In this document: positions 1-7,817 of the stretch, piece after piece | How positions within the stretch are numbered: the first letter of the stretch is position 1 | Layout of the letters: each line of letters begins with the position of its first letter | Program-made: the position numbers and the translations under genes | Notes under the pieces: model-generated | Told to the model about the DNA's origin: nothing | Database searches by the model: none | The model's input: the letters and a program-made list of their open reading frames with translations, nothing else | Source: Mucilaginibacter sp. | GTDB lineage: Bacteria > Bacteroidota > Bacteroidia > Sphingobacteriales > Sphingobacteriaceae | Direction: 5' to 3' | Length of the DNA stretch: 14,370 nt | NCBI GenBank assembly: GCA_025934475.1 | Contig: JAICXZ010000018.1 | Location: 1-14,370, forward strand

Positions 1-914
1 GCGTCTGCTTGTGACTTGGTTTGTTTTCCCCCACCTTGCGGAATAGTATCCAGCGGGTAAGGCAGTGATTGGGCCAGGTAGTTAAATTCAACTGCACCCG
101 AAGTAGTTTTTAGAGTAGTTACCGCACAATTTTCTGCGTGAATTAATCGCGACTTAACATTGATATCCACCTCAGCTACCTTTTTCCCGGCTAAGCCCTG
201 AGCTTTCAGAAAAATGTAAGCCATCACCATATAGCCATCGTTGGTCGGGTGTATGCGATCGAAACCCTGAAGGGTAAAGAGTGAATCGCGTTGCTGTTGT
301 TGCGCGTTGACATCGAGCATGGGCTTGTTGAAATCAACAAAGTCCCATCCATTTTTCGCAGCTGCATCGCGCATAAAATCCTCCACCTTTAGTATAGCCG
401 CATTTTTACCAATCAACGGACGGGTTTTGATCTTTGATGTTTCGTCATAGGGCGATGATCCTATCAATATCTTCCGCACCTGCGGATGAGCCTTTAGCTT
501 TTTTAATATCTGCTCAAAGCTTGCATAAGAAACACCGATCTTTTGTGCATAAACGGAATCGGCCTTTGAACCGGTCATAAATTGGTAGCCCGTATCATTC
601 ATGCCAAATGTCAGCGTCATCACGGTCGGGTTATGGTTGAAAACATCGTCCTGCAGGCGTTCATCAATTTGTCGCGCCACATCTCCTCCAATGCCGGCGT
701 TGAACATTCGTAGCTGCATGTTCGGGAACCGGGTCATGTAATACAACCAGATATATGAATGATAATGCCCGCCATCAGTTATGCTGTTGCCTACAAATAC
801 CACGCGATCGCCATTCTTAAACGGCGCTATTGTTTGAGCTAATGAGGTATTACATGCAAACGCCAGCCCTAACGCAATCGTCGACAATATCTTTTTGTAT
901 TTAGGTATCTTCAT
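1..914 (-). CDS. Exported SGNH/GDSL-family esterase, partial (3' end beyond left edge)
   Basis: My translation of the minus strand from the ATG at 914 stays open to base 1 (304 codons) without a stop, so the C-terminus is missing. Residues 1-26 form a signal peptide (basic start, hydrophobic core, SLA before Q27). The SGNH blocks are all visible: GNSITDGG with the nucleophile Ser44, the block II glycine in NAGIGGD near 76, GMND with Asn106, and the D-x-x-H pair Asp219/His222 in DRIHP. At least 80 residues follow block V, which matches the longer SGNH subgroup common in Bacteroidota rather than minimal lipases of about 200 residues. The family hydrolyses esters. In this PUL a carbohydrate deacetylase acting on the imported or extracellular glycan is the natural inference, but the acyl substrate is not visible. 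It is divergent from the GH2 gene and shares its control region. Cys21 does not sit in a good lipobox, so a periplasmic or secreted location is preferred. Confidence 0.88.
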   Translation of the reverse strand, partial: MKIPKYKKILSTIALGLAFACNTSLAQTIAPFKNGDRVVFVGNSITDGGHYHSYIWLYYMTRFPNMQLRMFNAGIGGDVARQIDERLQDDVFNHNPTVMTLTFGMNDTGYQFMTGSKADSVYAQKIGVSYASFEQILKKLKAHPQVRKILIGSSPYDETSKIKTRPLIGKNAAILKVEDFMRDAAAKNGWDFVDFNKPMLDVNAQQQQRDSLFTLQGFDRIHPTNDGYMVMAYIFLKAQGLAGKKVAEVDINVKSRLIHAENCAVTTLKTTSGAVEFNYLAQSLPYPLDTIPQGGGKQTKSQAD

Positions 915-989
915 ATGAAATGGTGGTCCAATTGGTATGATTCGGCTTTGCGACAGCTTTTACACGTGCATCCTCAAAAGTCGGGACGG

Positions 990-1020
990 CAAATATGAAG
1001 AAATGAAATTCATTAATAAA
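990..1020 (-). promoter_or_regulatory. Possible weak promoter for the SGNH esterase gene
   Basis: Read on the minus strand, TTTA (1020-1017) is followed after 19 bases by CATATTTG (997-990). This resembles the Bacteroidota -33 TTTG / -7 TAnnTTTG pair with one mismatch in each box. It would give a leader of about 70 bases. The -33 box lies inside the left operator-like repeat (1017-1028). Two mismatches in an AT-rich stretch make this only a candidate. Confidence 0.28.
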
Positions 1021-1028
1021 ACGATTTA
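1017..1028. promoter_or_regulatory. Operator-like 12-mer, left copy (TAAAACGATTTA)
   Basis: This 12-mer is the exact reverse complement of the 12 bases at 1081-1092. Each copy is itself nearly palindromic, TAAA-N-CG-N-TTTA, with the central CG and AANCGNTT core known for LacI-family operators. The centres of the copies are 64 bp apart, close to six helical turns, a spacing compatible with a looped repressor tetramer. No LacI-type gene is in the window, so the binding protein would be encoded elsewhere. The repeat is seen directly; its function is inferred. Confidence 0.5.
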
Positions 1029-1067
1029 GCAAAATTTTTACAATTCTAGACATCTTTAAAATTATGC

Positions 1068-1098
1068 TTTGAGATTAAAATAAATCGTTTTAGCTTTG
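1068..1098 (+). promoter_or_regulatory. Bacteroidota-type promoter for the GH2-GH78 operon
   Basis: TTTG at 1068-1071 and TAGCTTTG at 1091-1098 match the Bacteroidota primary-sigma consensus (-33 TTTG, -7 TAnnTTTG) exactly, with a 19-bp spacer in the usual range. Transcription would start near 1104-1106, leaving a leader of about 25 bases before the ATG at 1130. The right operator-like repeat (1081-1092) occupies the spacer and the first two bases of the -7 box, so a bound protein would be expected to block the polymerase. Confidence 0.72.
1081..1092. promoter_or_regulatory. Operator-like 12-mer, right copy (TAAATCGTTTTA)
   Basis: This is the second arm of the perfect 12-bp inverted repeat with 1017-1028. 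It lies between the -33 and -7 boxes of the GH2-GH78 promoter and overlaps the TA of TAGCTTTG, the classic position for a repressor site. It has the TAAA-N-CG-N-TTTA form of a LacI-family operator. The regulator is not in this window. Confidence 0.5.
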
Positions 1099-1129
1099 AT
1101 CGCTTCAAAACTGAGCCTAAAACAGCTTT

Positions 1130-3805
1130 ATGGGACTATTTTACTATCACCGGGACACATATGCTAAACTTTTTTTTGCTATCGTGACAGGCATCGCCTG
1201 TCTTTTTATGGCGGCATCTGCCCCGGCTCAGAATATCACAAAACTGCAATGGAAGCTAAATCCCCAAATTGAAACCACTGGAACGGGTGCACAAGTATCC
1301 TCTGCCAGCTTTAAAACTACCGGTTGGATCAATGCTTTGGTACCGGGAACGGTATTCTATTCTTACGTGAAAGCAGGCAAAGAGAAAGATCCGGATTACG
1401 CCGAAAACATATACCTGGTTGATAAATCCAAATATGACCGCCAATTCTGGTATCGCACAGAATTCACCGCGCCTCACCTTGAAAAGGGCAAAAGACTATG
1501 GCTTAAATTCAACGGCATCAACAAGATAGCCGAAATTTACTTCAACGGACAGCATTTAGGCACGCTGAAAGGCCTGATGCAACGGGGGATTTTTGACGTT
1601 ACGCCCTGGGTCAGCGCAAATGGCAAAAATGCGGTAGCTGTACTGGTTACACCGCCACGCAATGACCCTCAGCATAATCACGGATTGGCCAACTGGGAAA
1701 GCCCCACTTATATATGCAGCGCCAGCTGGGACTGGATGCCCGAAGTACCGGGTTTAAATAGCGGGATCACTGATACGGTTGCTATTAGCACAATCGGGCC
1801 GGTAAGTATAACCGATCCGTACATAAAAACTGATCTTCCTAACAATCACCTTGCAAATCTTACACTCACCGCCCAATTGCACAATGCTTTATCGCAAACC
1901 GTAACCGGTGTGGTCAAAGCAACGATCAACCCCGGCAATATCTTCATTCAAAGCAAGGAGATTACACTTGAACCCAACAGCAATAAAACAATCACTTACG
2001 ATAAGAATGAGTTCGCATCACTCAGCATTCAGAATCCTAAACTGTGGTGGCCGAATGGTTATGGGGCGCAACCATTATACACTTGTAAAATAGAGTTTAT
2101 AGAAAAAGGCACCGGCATCTCCGATCAGGTGAGCAAGAACTTTGGTATCCGCAAAATAACAGCGGACACCACTACACTGAACGGACCATGGCGCGTTTCT
2201 GTGAACGGAGTACCAATCCTGATCAAGGGTGGCAATTGGGGCATGTCGGATTATATGCTGAAAGTCCGTGGAAAGGATTATGAGCCGAGGATCAGGTTTC
2301 ATAAAGAGATGAACTACAACATGATCCGCAACTGGACCGGCGAAGTGACTGATGAAGCATTTTATGATTACTGCGACAAATACGGCATCATGGTTTGGGA
2401 CGATTTCTGGTTGAACAATATGGGCGGCATAGACAGCGTGGGCATGTTCAAGAGAAACGCCATCGAAAAAGTTAAAAAGCTGAGGAATCACCCATCGGTT
2501 GTCATTTGGTGCGGCGCTAATGAGGGCGTACCGGGCGGTGATCCAAATGGGTCTTTGAGCGAAGCAATCAAATACGCCATTAAAGAATATGATGGCAGCG
2601 ACCGGCTTTATTTCCCTCGCTCCAATGCGGGCGTTACTAACCCCAATTTCTCGAGCCATGGCGGTAGCCGTAATCTTTCGGGTAGCGGCATCTGGAGCAA
2701 TGAGGATCCAAAGAAATATTTTACAGATCCCCACAATGGATATTTGTTCTCCAAAGACAGTTATGGGCTACGGAGTGAGCTTGGCATGGCAACTTTCGTC
2801 AATATCGAAAGCTTTAAAAAGTTTATGCCGAAGGAATATTGGGTGGCACCAACGCCTGAAGCTGTGAACAGCAAAACCAATATGTGGGCACGCCACTATT
2901 TTAGTACCGACGGCGGCTTGGGTGGTGGTTCAAACCCTGTGAAGTATATCAATGATATTAATCGTCAATACGGCCAGGCAACATCACTGGAGGATTTCTG
3001 CAAGAAAGCTCAATTGATGAACCTGGAAACGATGAAGGCGATGTACGAATCATGGAATGACCACATGTGGCATGATGCTTCAGGCATGTTGATCTGGATG
3101 AGCCAGTCGGCCTACCCTACTATGATCTGGCAAACTTATGATTACTACTATGACCTTACCGGCGCATATTTTGGTGCCAAATCGGCTTGTGAACCAATTC
3201 ACATTCAGTGGAACGCAGCCACAAATTCGGTTAAGATGATCAATAATAAACCTCATGGATTGCAAGGCCTCATTGCTGACGCGACAGTTTATAACAGCGA
3301 TGGAAAAGCAGTTGCCGGTTATAACAAAAAAGCAACCCTAAACATTGAGCCGACATCAGCAAAAGAGGCTTTTGTTTTGGATTCGGCGGTTGATCATGGT
3401 AAACTAACCGATATTCATTTTTTAAGACTGAAACTATTTGACAAGCAAGGCAAACTGATTTCCGAAAACTTTTACTGGATGGGTAACACTTACCTGGATT
3501 ATACTGCGCTGCAAAAACTGCCAAAGATTGGACCCAGTCTAAAAACCAGCAAACCAATGATTTCCAATAGCGCTAACGGACACAAGTTACTGACTTATAC
3601 TATCAGCAACACTTCGAACCGGGGGCCTGCATTCGGCATCAGAGCGCAGTTGATGAACAATAACGGCGAACAGATACTACCTGCGATGTTCGACGATGGG
3701 TATTTCACGTTAATGCCTGGCGAAAAGAAAGTCCTGCATGTCGAAGCCGATCCAAAACTGCTTAAAACTGGGTATAGCCTTTCTGCCAAAGCATTTAACG
3801 ATTAA
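1130..3805 (+). CDS. Secreted glycoside hydrolase family 2 enzyme (beta-mannosidase / exo-beta-glucosaminidase type)
   Basis: The 891-residue product starts with a signal peptide cleaved after Ala33 (SAPA before Q34). The layout is GH2: a galactose-binding-like jelly roll at about 37-215, an Ig-like sandwich at about 216-345, a TIM barrel at about 346-690 and a C-terminal beta-sandwich to 891. The acid/base is Glu465 in WCGANEG after strand 4, and the nucleophile is Glu550 in YGLRSELGM. Both are intact, so a retaining exo-glycosidase is expected. The SELG motif and the length of about 890 residues resemble the beta-mannosidase/exo-beta-D-glucosaminidase branch more than LacZ, but the sugar cannot be assigned safely. 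The ATG at 1130 sits about 25 bases after the predicted transcription start and no strong Shine-Dalgarno is seen, as is normal in this phylum. GH78 follows after 66 bases with no obvious promoter or terminator between, so the two are probably co-transcribed. Confidence 0.9.
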   Translation: MGLFYYHRDTYAKLFFAIVTGIACLFMAASAPAQNITKLQWKLNPQIETTGTGAQVSSASFKTTGWINALVPGTVFYSYVKAGKEKDPDYAENIYLVDKSKYDRQFWYRTEFTAPHLEKGKRLWLKFNGINKIAEIYFNGQHLGTLKGLMQRGIFDVTPWVSANGKNAVAVLVTPPRNDPQHNHGLANWESPTYICSASWDWMPEVPGLNSGITDTVAISTIGPVSITDPYIKTDLPNNHLANLTLTAQLHNALSQTVTGVVKATINPGNIFIQSKEITLEPNSNKTITYDKNEFASLSIQNPKLWWPNGYGAQPLYTCKIEFIEKGTGISDQVSKNFGIRKITADTTTLNGPWRVSVNGVPILIKGGNWGMSDYMLKVRGKDYEPRIRFHKEMNYNMIRNWTGEVTDEAFYDYCDKYGIMVWDDFWLNNMGGIDSVGMFKRNAIEKVKKLRNHPSVVIWCGANEGVPGGDPNGSLSEAIKYAIKEYDGSDRLYFPRSNAGVTNPNFSSHGGSRNLSGSGIWSNEDPKKYFTDPHNGYLFSKDSYGLRSELGMATFVNIESFKKFMPKEYWVAPTPEAVNSKTNMWARHYFSTDGGLGGGSNPVKYINDINRQYGQATSLEDFCKKAQLMNLETMKAMYESWNDHMWHDASGMLIWMSQSAYPTMIWQTYDYYYDLTGAYFGAKSACEPIHIQWNAATNSVKMINNKPHGLQGLIADATVYNSDGKAVAGYNKKATLNIEPTSAKEAFVLDSAVDHGKLTDIHFLRLKLFDKQGKLISENFYWMGNTYLDYTALQKLPKIGPSLKTSKPMISNSANGHKLLTYTISNTSNRGPAFGIRAQLMNNNGEQILPAMFDDGYFTLMPGEKKVLHVEADPKLLKTGYSLSAKAFND

Positions 3806-3871
3806 GACTAAACCGATTAAATTTCACATTTAAACTCTAATATTCACATTGCCGAACCAATTTAGTATTTC

Positions 3872-6223
3872 ATGAAATCTGTTTTTTCTGCACTGCTGTT
3901 TTTTATCGTCCTGAATTCCGTTGTAAGTGCCCAACCTACTCCTGCAAGCCTAAGGCAAGCGCCCTGGAATTCGCAATGGATCGATGTTCCGGGTGACAAC
4001 GGGCTCAGCTATGGCGTTTTTTATTTCCGCAAGGATATCAACCTAACGGCCAAGCCCAGCAGTTTTGTTATACATGTATCGGCGGATAACCGTTACAAAT
4101 TATACGTAAATGGTACGTTGGTATCATTGGGTCCTGCACGCTGCGATACCTATTACTGGAATTACGAAACGGTGGACTTGGCGCCATACCTGGCTGCGGG
4201 AAAAAATACGGTGGCTGCGCTCGTTTGGAATGAAGCCCTATTCACGCCGGCGGCGCAAATCAGTGTGCGTACCGGTTTTATTTTACAAGGCAATTCGGCA
4301 ACAGAAGAAATATTGAATACCAGCAACTCATGGAAGTGCTATCGCGATCCTGGTCATCAGCCTATACCCGGCTTCTTTTTTGCCGCCAGCAAAGGCGAAA
4401 TGGTGGATATGAATCAGGCCATTAAAGGTGATTGGACTGCCACTAATTTTGATGATAACGCCTGGCCGGCAGCAACGAAAGTGATGGACGGTACACTTAA
4501 AGGCATGTCCTGGGGTATTGATTGGGCATTGGTGCCCTCGTCACTGCCGCCAAGAGAAATGACTTATCAGCGTATCCTTAAATTGCGAACCACGACCGGT
4601 GTGACTGCTCCTTCAACCTTCCCGGCCGAAAAGACGCCAGTAACTATCCCAGCCAACACAACCGCTACCTTGCTGCTAGATCAAACTTTTGAAACGAACG
4701 CCTATATCACATGTAATTTCAGTGGCGGTAAAGACGCAGGAATATCGCTGGGCTACGCTGAGACGCTGTACGACAAAGGCAGCCACGGTACGCGAAAAAG
4801 CAACCGGAACGACATAGCGGGCAAAGACTTTGTGGGACGAATAGACAGCCTGATCTCCAACGGCGATAATGGCCAAACATTTACAACATTAAATTTTCGC
4901 ACCTATCGTTACATAAAACTCATCATACAAACTAAAAACGAGCCACTCACCATCGATGATATTTATGGCACTTTTACGGCTTATCCTTTTAAGCTGGCGT
5001 CGGTATTTAATACGGATAATGCCGAATTAAAGCAAATGCTGGACATAGGCTGGCGCACGGCGCGGCTCAACGCCTGGGAAACTTATACCGATTGTCCTTA
5101 CTATGAGCAATTACAATACATCGGCGATACGCGGATACAGGCTCTCATTTCCTATTACAATACTAATGACGACCGACTGGCCCGCAATGCCCTAACCCTG
5201 ATGGATCATTCGCGTTTGGCGGAAGGTGTCACCAAAAGCTGTTATCCTACGAAGGGAACACAGATCATTTCCACTTTCTCGTTATGGTATATCTGCATGC
5301 TGCACGATTACTGGATGTATCGCAACGACAGCCATTTTGTAAAAGATAAATTGATGAGCGTTAGGGCAATACTGGATTTCTTCAGCAGATATCAACAGCC
5401 GGATGGTTCGATAAAAGATATGCCCTACTGGGCGTTTGTGGACTGGGCCGGTAATTTGGCGGGGCAAGTAAAAGGCCAGGACGGCAGCGCTGCTATCTAC
5501 GATCTTCAACTGCTTTGGGCATACCAGTGGGCAGCAGAAATGGAATCCAAACTAGGCCTTAAGGAATTGGCAATTATTTACAATCAGAAAGCTGCACAAT
5601 TAAAGGCGACCATACGGCGTAAGTATTGGGACCCCGCCAGGAAGCTATACGCGGATACTAAAGAAAAAACCGGTTATTCGCAGCATGTTAATTCGCTGGC
5701 TATACTTACCGGGGCGGTAAGTGCCGCCGACATGCCTGCCGTGGCTAACGCACTACTTAACGATCAAAGTTTGACACAGTGCACCGTTTATTTTAAGTAT
5801 TATCTAAACCAAGCGCTTATAAAAGCCGGACGGGGTAACGATTACATCAAATGGCTGGGCATTTGGCGTGAAAATATAGCCATGGGGCTTACCACCTGGG
5901 CCGAGGACTCGAGCCTGCAAACAGTACGTTCTGATTGCCATGCCTGGGGTGCAAGTCCCAATATCGAATTTTTCCGCACTATCCTGGGTGTCGACAGTGA
6001 GGAGCCTGGCTTTTCTAAAATCAAAATCGAGCCTCATTTAGGTGACATCAAAGTCATAGGCGGCGAAATACCTCATCCCAATGGCAAGATCGTTGTGAAT
6101 TACAAGCTTAAGCACGACAAGTGGCACATCAACATCAACCTGCCGCTTAAAACTACAGGAAAACTGATATGGAAAGGGCAAACCTATCTATTGAAGGCAG
6201 GAGCGAATACATTAGCGATTTAG
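3872..6223 (+). CDS. Secreted GH78-type alpha-L-rhamnosidase
   Basis: The 783-residue product has a signal peptide (MKSVF start, cleavage after VVSA, Ala20). N-terminal beta-sandwich domains span about 28-370, an (alpha/alpha)6 catalytic barrel about 375-705, and a C-terminal beta-sandwich about 710-783. The catalytic block is TDCPYYEQLQYIGDTR: Asp407, Glu412 and Asp419 reproduce the spacing of Asp567/Glu572/Asp579 in Bacillus RhaB. Glu678 in TTWAED sits about where the fourth acidic residue (RhaB Glu841) is expected. The later RSDCHAWGASP motif is also typical of the family. GH78 enzymes are inverting and release terminal alpha-L-rhamnose, so the PUL substrate probably carries rhamnose. The protein is shorter than many GH78 enzymes (over 900 residues) because it has fewer N-terminal accessory domains; all key residues are present. 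It is second in the operon after GH2 and ends 104 bases from the convergent GH30 gene. Confidence 0.9.
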   Translation: MKSVFSALLFFIVLNSVVSAQPTPASLRQAPWNSQWIDVPGDNGLSYGVFYFRKDINLTAKPSSFVIHVSADNRYKLYVNGTLVSLGPARCDTYYWNYETVDLAPYLAAGKNTVAALVWNEALFTPAAQISVRTGFILQGNSATEEILNTSNSWKCYRDPGHQPIPGFFFAASKGEMVDMNQAIKGDWTATNFDDNAWPAATKVMDGTLKGMSWGIDWALVPSSLPPREMTYQRILKLRTTTGVTAPSTFPAEKTPVTIPANTTATLLLDQTFETNAYITCNFSGGKDAGISLGYAETLYDKGSHGTRKSNRNDIAGKDFVGRIDSLISNGDNGQTFTTLNFRTYRYIKLIIQTKNEPLTIDDIYGTFTAYPFKLASVFNTDNAELKQMLDIGWRTARLNAWETYTDCPYYEQLQYIGDTRIQALISYYNTNDDRLARNALTLMDHSRLAEGVTKSCYPTKGTQIISTFSLWYICMLHDYWMYRNDSHFVKDKLMSVRAILDFFSRYQQPDGSIKDMPYWAFVDWAGNLAGQVKGQDGSAAIYDLQLLWAYQWAAEMESKLGLKELAIIYNQKAAQLKATIRRKYWDPARKLYADTKEKTGYSQHVNSLAILTGAVSAADMPAVANALLNDQSLTQCTVYFKYYLNQALIKAGRGNDYIKWLGIWRENIAMGLTTWAEDSSLQTVRSDCHAWGASPNIEFFRTILGVDSEEPGFSKIKIEPHLGDIKVIGGEIPHPNGKIVVNYKLKHDKWHININLPLKTTGKLIWKGQTYLLKAGANTLAI

Positions 6224-6264
6224 GCAAGTCAGAATATGGTACTCAATTTCAAGTTTTGAACCAC

Positions 6265-6297
6265 AAAAAAACCCGATCCACCAATTGGCGTACCGGG
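6265..6297 (-). terminator. Rho-independent terminator after the GH30 gene
   Basis: Read on the minus strand, CCCG (6297-6294) and CGGG (6275-6272) close a long stem around the palindrome CCAATTGG, with G-U wobble pairs and one mismatch between them. Seven T's (6271-6265) follow directly. It lies in the gap between the convergent GH78 and GH30 genes and ends the minus-strand transcript. The plus strand has no T-run after the stem, so its value for the GH2-GH78 transcript is doubtful. Confidence 0.6.
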
Positions 6298-6327
6298 CCT
6301 AATACAACAACACAAAATTTCAAATTC

Positions 6328-7737
6328 TTAAAATACCCAGGTTCCGGTTGCTCCACTGTTCAAAGTTCCCTGGAACAACTTGTTCCCGGATTTGATCACA
6401 AACTTCTTTGAAGCCGCCGAATCATTATACACAATAACTACGGTCTGCCCGGCAGGAGTTAAAAATGCTACGTTGGGCAAATCAGTGAGATAGTTGGATT
6501 CTATCCGTTTCGATCCTGGCCTTACAAACTTTGCCGCCTGGGCAACGATATAATAGGCAGGATTACGGGCTACCTGGTCACCGTTAATCGTAACCGCGCC
6601 GAGGCATTCCGTACATCCTCCCGGGGTGTGCGGCAGTTGGTGCGGATCAGCTGCGAGGTTCCATTCTATCACGTTTTTGCACCAGTTGCGTGTAGCACCG
6701 ATAATAATGTCGCGAATATGGAACTGCATATCCTTTTTCAGGTTACCCGGCGCGCCAACCCACTCTTCTGTGAAATAGAGGTTTTTATCCGGATGAGCAT
6801 TATGAACTTCTGAAAGAGCCTCGATCTTACCGCCATATAAATGAAATGCCGAACCGTCCACATAAACACTTGCCTTAGGATCGTTGAGGATGGTGATCGG
6901 ATAATCTGGGCGATCGGCATTATGATCGTACAGGATGACCCTGGCCTTTATTTTGGCCGCTTTGAAATCGGGCCCAAGATTATTTTTAATAAAATTAGCC
7001 TGCTCATCCGCCTCCATCACCATGCTTGGGTTATTCTTTGGATTCAAAGGCTCATTTTGAATGGTAATGGCGTCGATATGGACACCGTGCGCGGCCATCC
7101 CTTTGATGTATTTGATGAAATACCGCGAATACGCATGATAGTACTCCACCTTAAGGTGACCACCGCCAGTACTGTCATTAGTTTTCATCCAAGCCGGCGG
7201 GCTCCATGGCGAACCCAGGATCTTGATAGTCGGATTGATGATCAAGATCTTCTTTAGTACCGGTATCAGCGCTTTCTCGTCTTCGGCCAGGGTAAATTTC
7301 TTCAGTTCAGGATCGGTTTGTCCGACCGGAAGATCATCATACGAAAAAACATGATCGTCTAAATCGGAGGCACCGATACTCACACGCAGATAACTTGCAC
7401 CGATATCTTTCTTACCAGTGCCAAACAGTTCGTGCAGCAAAGCCATCTGTTTATCAGCACTCATTTGGTTGATCAGCATGGCGCTGCCGCCGGTAAGGGC
7501 AAAACCAAAGCCGTCCATCGACTGGTATTTCTTTGCAGGGTTGATTGTTATTTCGGTAAGATTATCCCGGCCGGAAATTGTCTGAACTGGTTTCTGTTTG
7601 AAAAGAATTCCCTGGTCAGGATCAGTGAGCCAAAGCTGTGGCTTGGTTCTTTTTGATTCGGGTCTTTGGGCTTCGGCCCGGTGACCCAGCATCAATATGG
7701 CACATAGAGCGGCGAGGATATATTTACGGTTATGCAT
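6328..7737 (-). CDS. Secreted GH30 glycoside hydrolase (glucosylceramidase / beta-1,6-glucanase type)
   Basis: The 469-residue product begins with a signal peptide (hydrophobic 6-17, cleavage after AEA, Ala23). The GH30 (beta/alpha)8 core starts near DGFGFALTGGSA (75-86). It holds the SPWSPPAWMKTN loop (176-187), the acid/base Glu229 in TIQNEP, and the nucleophile Glu324 in YFTEEW, which aligns with Glu340 of human glucocerebrosidase. A short C-terminal beta-sandwich (about 400-469) completes the fold, so the enzyme looks intact and retaining. In Bacteroidota PULs, GH30 members of this shape include endo-beta-1,6-glucanases; xylanase and beta-glucosidase activities also exist in the family, so the linkage is unassigned. 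The gene is the distal member of the susC-susD cluster, but a terminator-like hairpin (7768-7799) lies between it and the susD-like gene, and I see no convincing promoter of its own in that gap. Confidence 0.9.
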   Translation of the reverse strand: MHNRKYILAALCAILMLGHRAEAQRPESKRTKPQLWLTDPDQGILFKQKPVQTISGRDNLTEITINPAKKYQSMDGFGFALTGGSAMLINQMSADKQMALLHELFGTGKKDIGASYLRVSIGASDLDDHVFSYDDLPVGQTDPELKKFTLAEDEKALIPVLKKILIINPTIKILGSPWSPPAWMKTNDSTGGGHLKVEYYHAYSRYFIKYIKGMAAHGVHIDAITIQNEPLNPKNNPSMVMEADEQANFIKNNLGPDFKAAKIKARVILYDHNADRPDYPITILNDPKASVYVDGSAFHLYGGKIEALSEVHNAHPDKNLYFTEEWVGAPGNLKKDMQFHIRDIIIGATRNWCKNVIEWNLAADPHQLPHTPGGCTECLGAVTINGDQVARNPAYYIVAQAAKFVRPGSKRIESNYLTDLPNVAFLTPAGQTVVIVYNDSAASKKFVIKSGNKLFQGTLNSGATGTWVF

Positions 7738-7767
7738 GTTTCAATAGGTATGTAGAACAATGAAAGG

Positions 7768-7799
7768 AAAAAAGCCGCCCGGAACAGAAGACGGCTTTT
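7768..7799 (-). terminator. Intra-operon hairpin terminator between the susD-like gene and GH30
   Basis: AAAAGCCG (7770-7777) and CGGCTTTT (7792-7799) form a perfect 8-bp stem with a 14-base loop. On the minus strand the stem is followed by an unbroken T-run of six (7773-7768, partly in the stem). It begins 18 bases after the susD-like stop codon and ends 30 bases before the GH30 start. It should end much of the susCD transcript and let a fraction read into GH30. Confidence 0.65.
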
Positions 7800-7817
7800 C
7801 TTCAAAAAATCAATAAA

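Noticed and set aside
851..914. Lipoprotein signal in the SGNH esterase (Cys21)
   Set aside because: The residues before Cys21 (AFA) do not fit the usual lipobox with Leu at -3, and a normal cleavage site (SLA before Q27) is close by.
2075..2734. A 219-residue minus-strand open frame inside the GH2 gene
   Set aside because: It lies opposite the conserved GH2 barrel and shows no domain features; it is a shadow of the coding strand.
6248..6260. Small TTCAA-GTT-TTGAA hairpin after the GH78 gene
   Set aside because: A five-base A/T-rich stem without a T-run is too weak to call a terminator for the plus-strand operon.
6841..7257. A 138-residue plus-strand open frame inside the GH30 gene
   Set aside because: It is antisense to conserved GH30 catalytic sequence and has no start context or recognisable motif.
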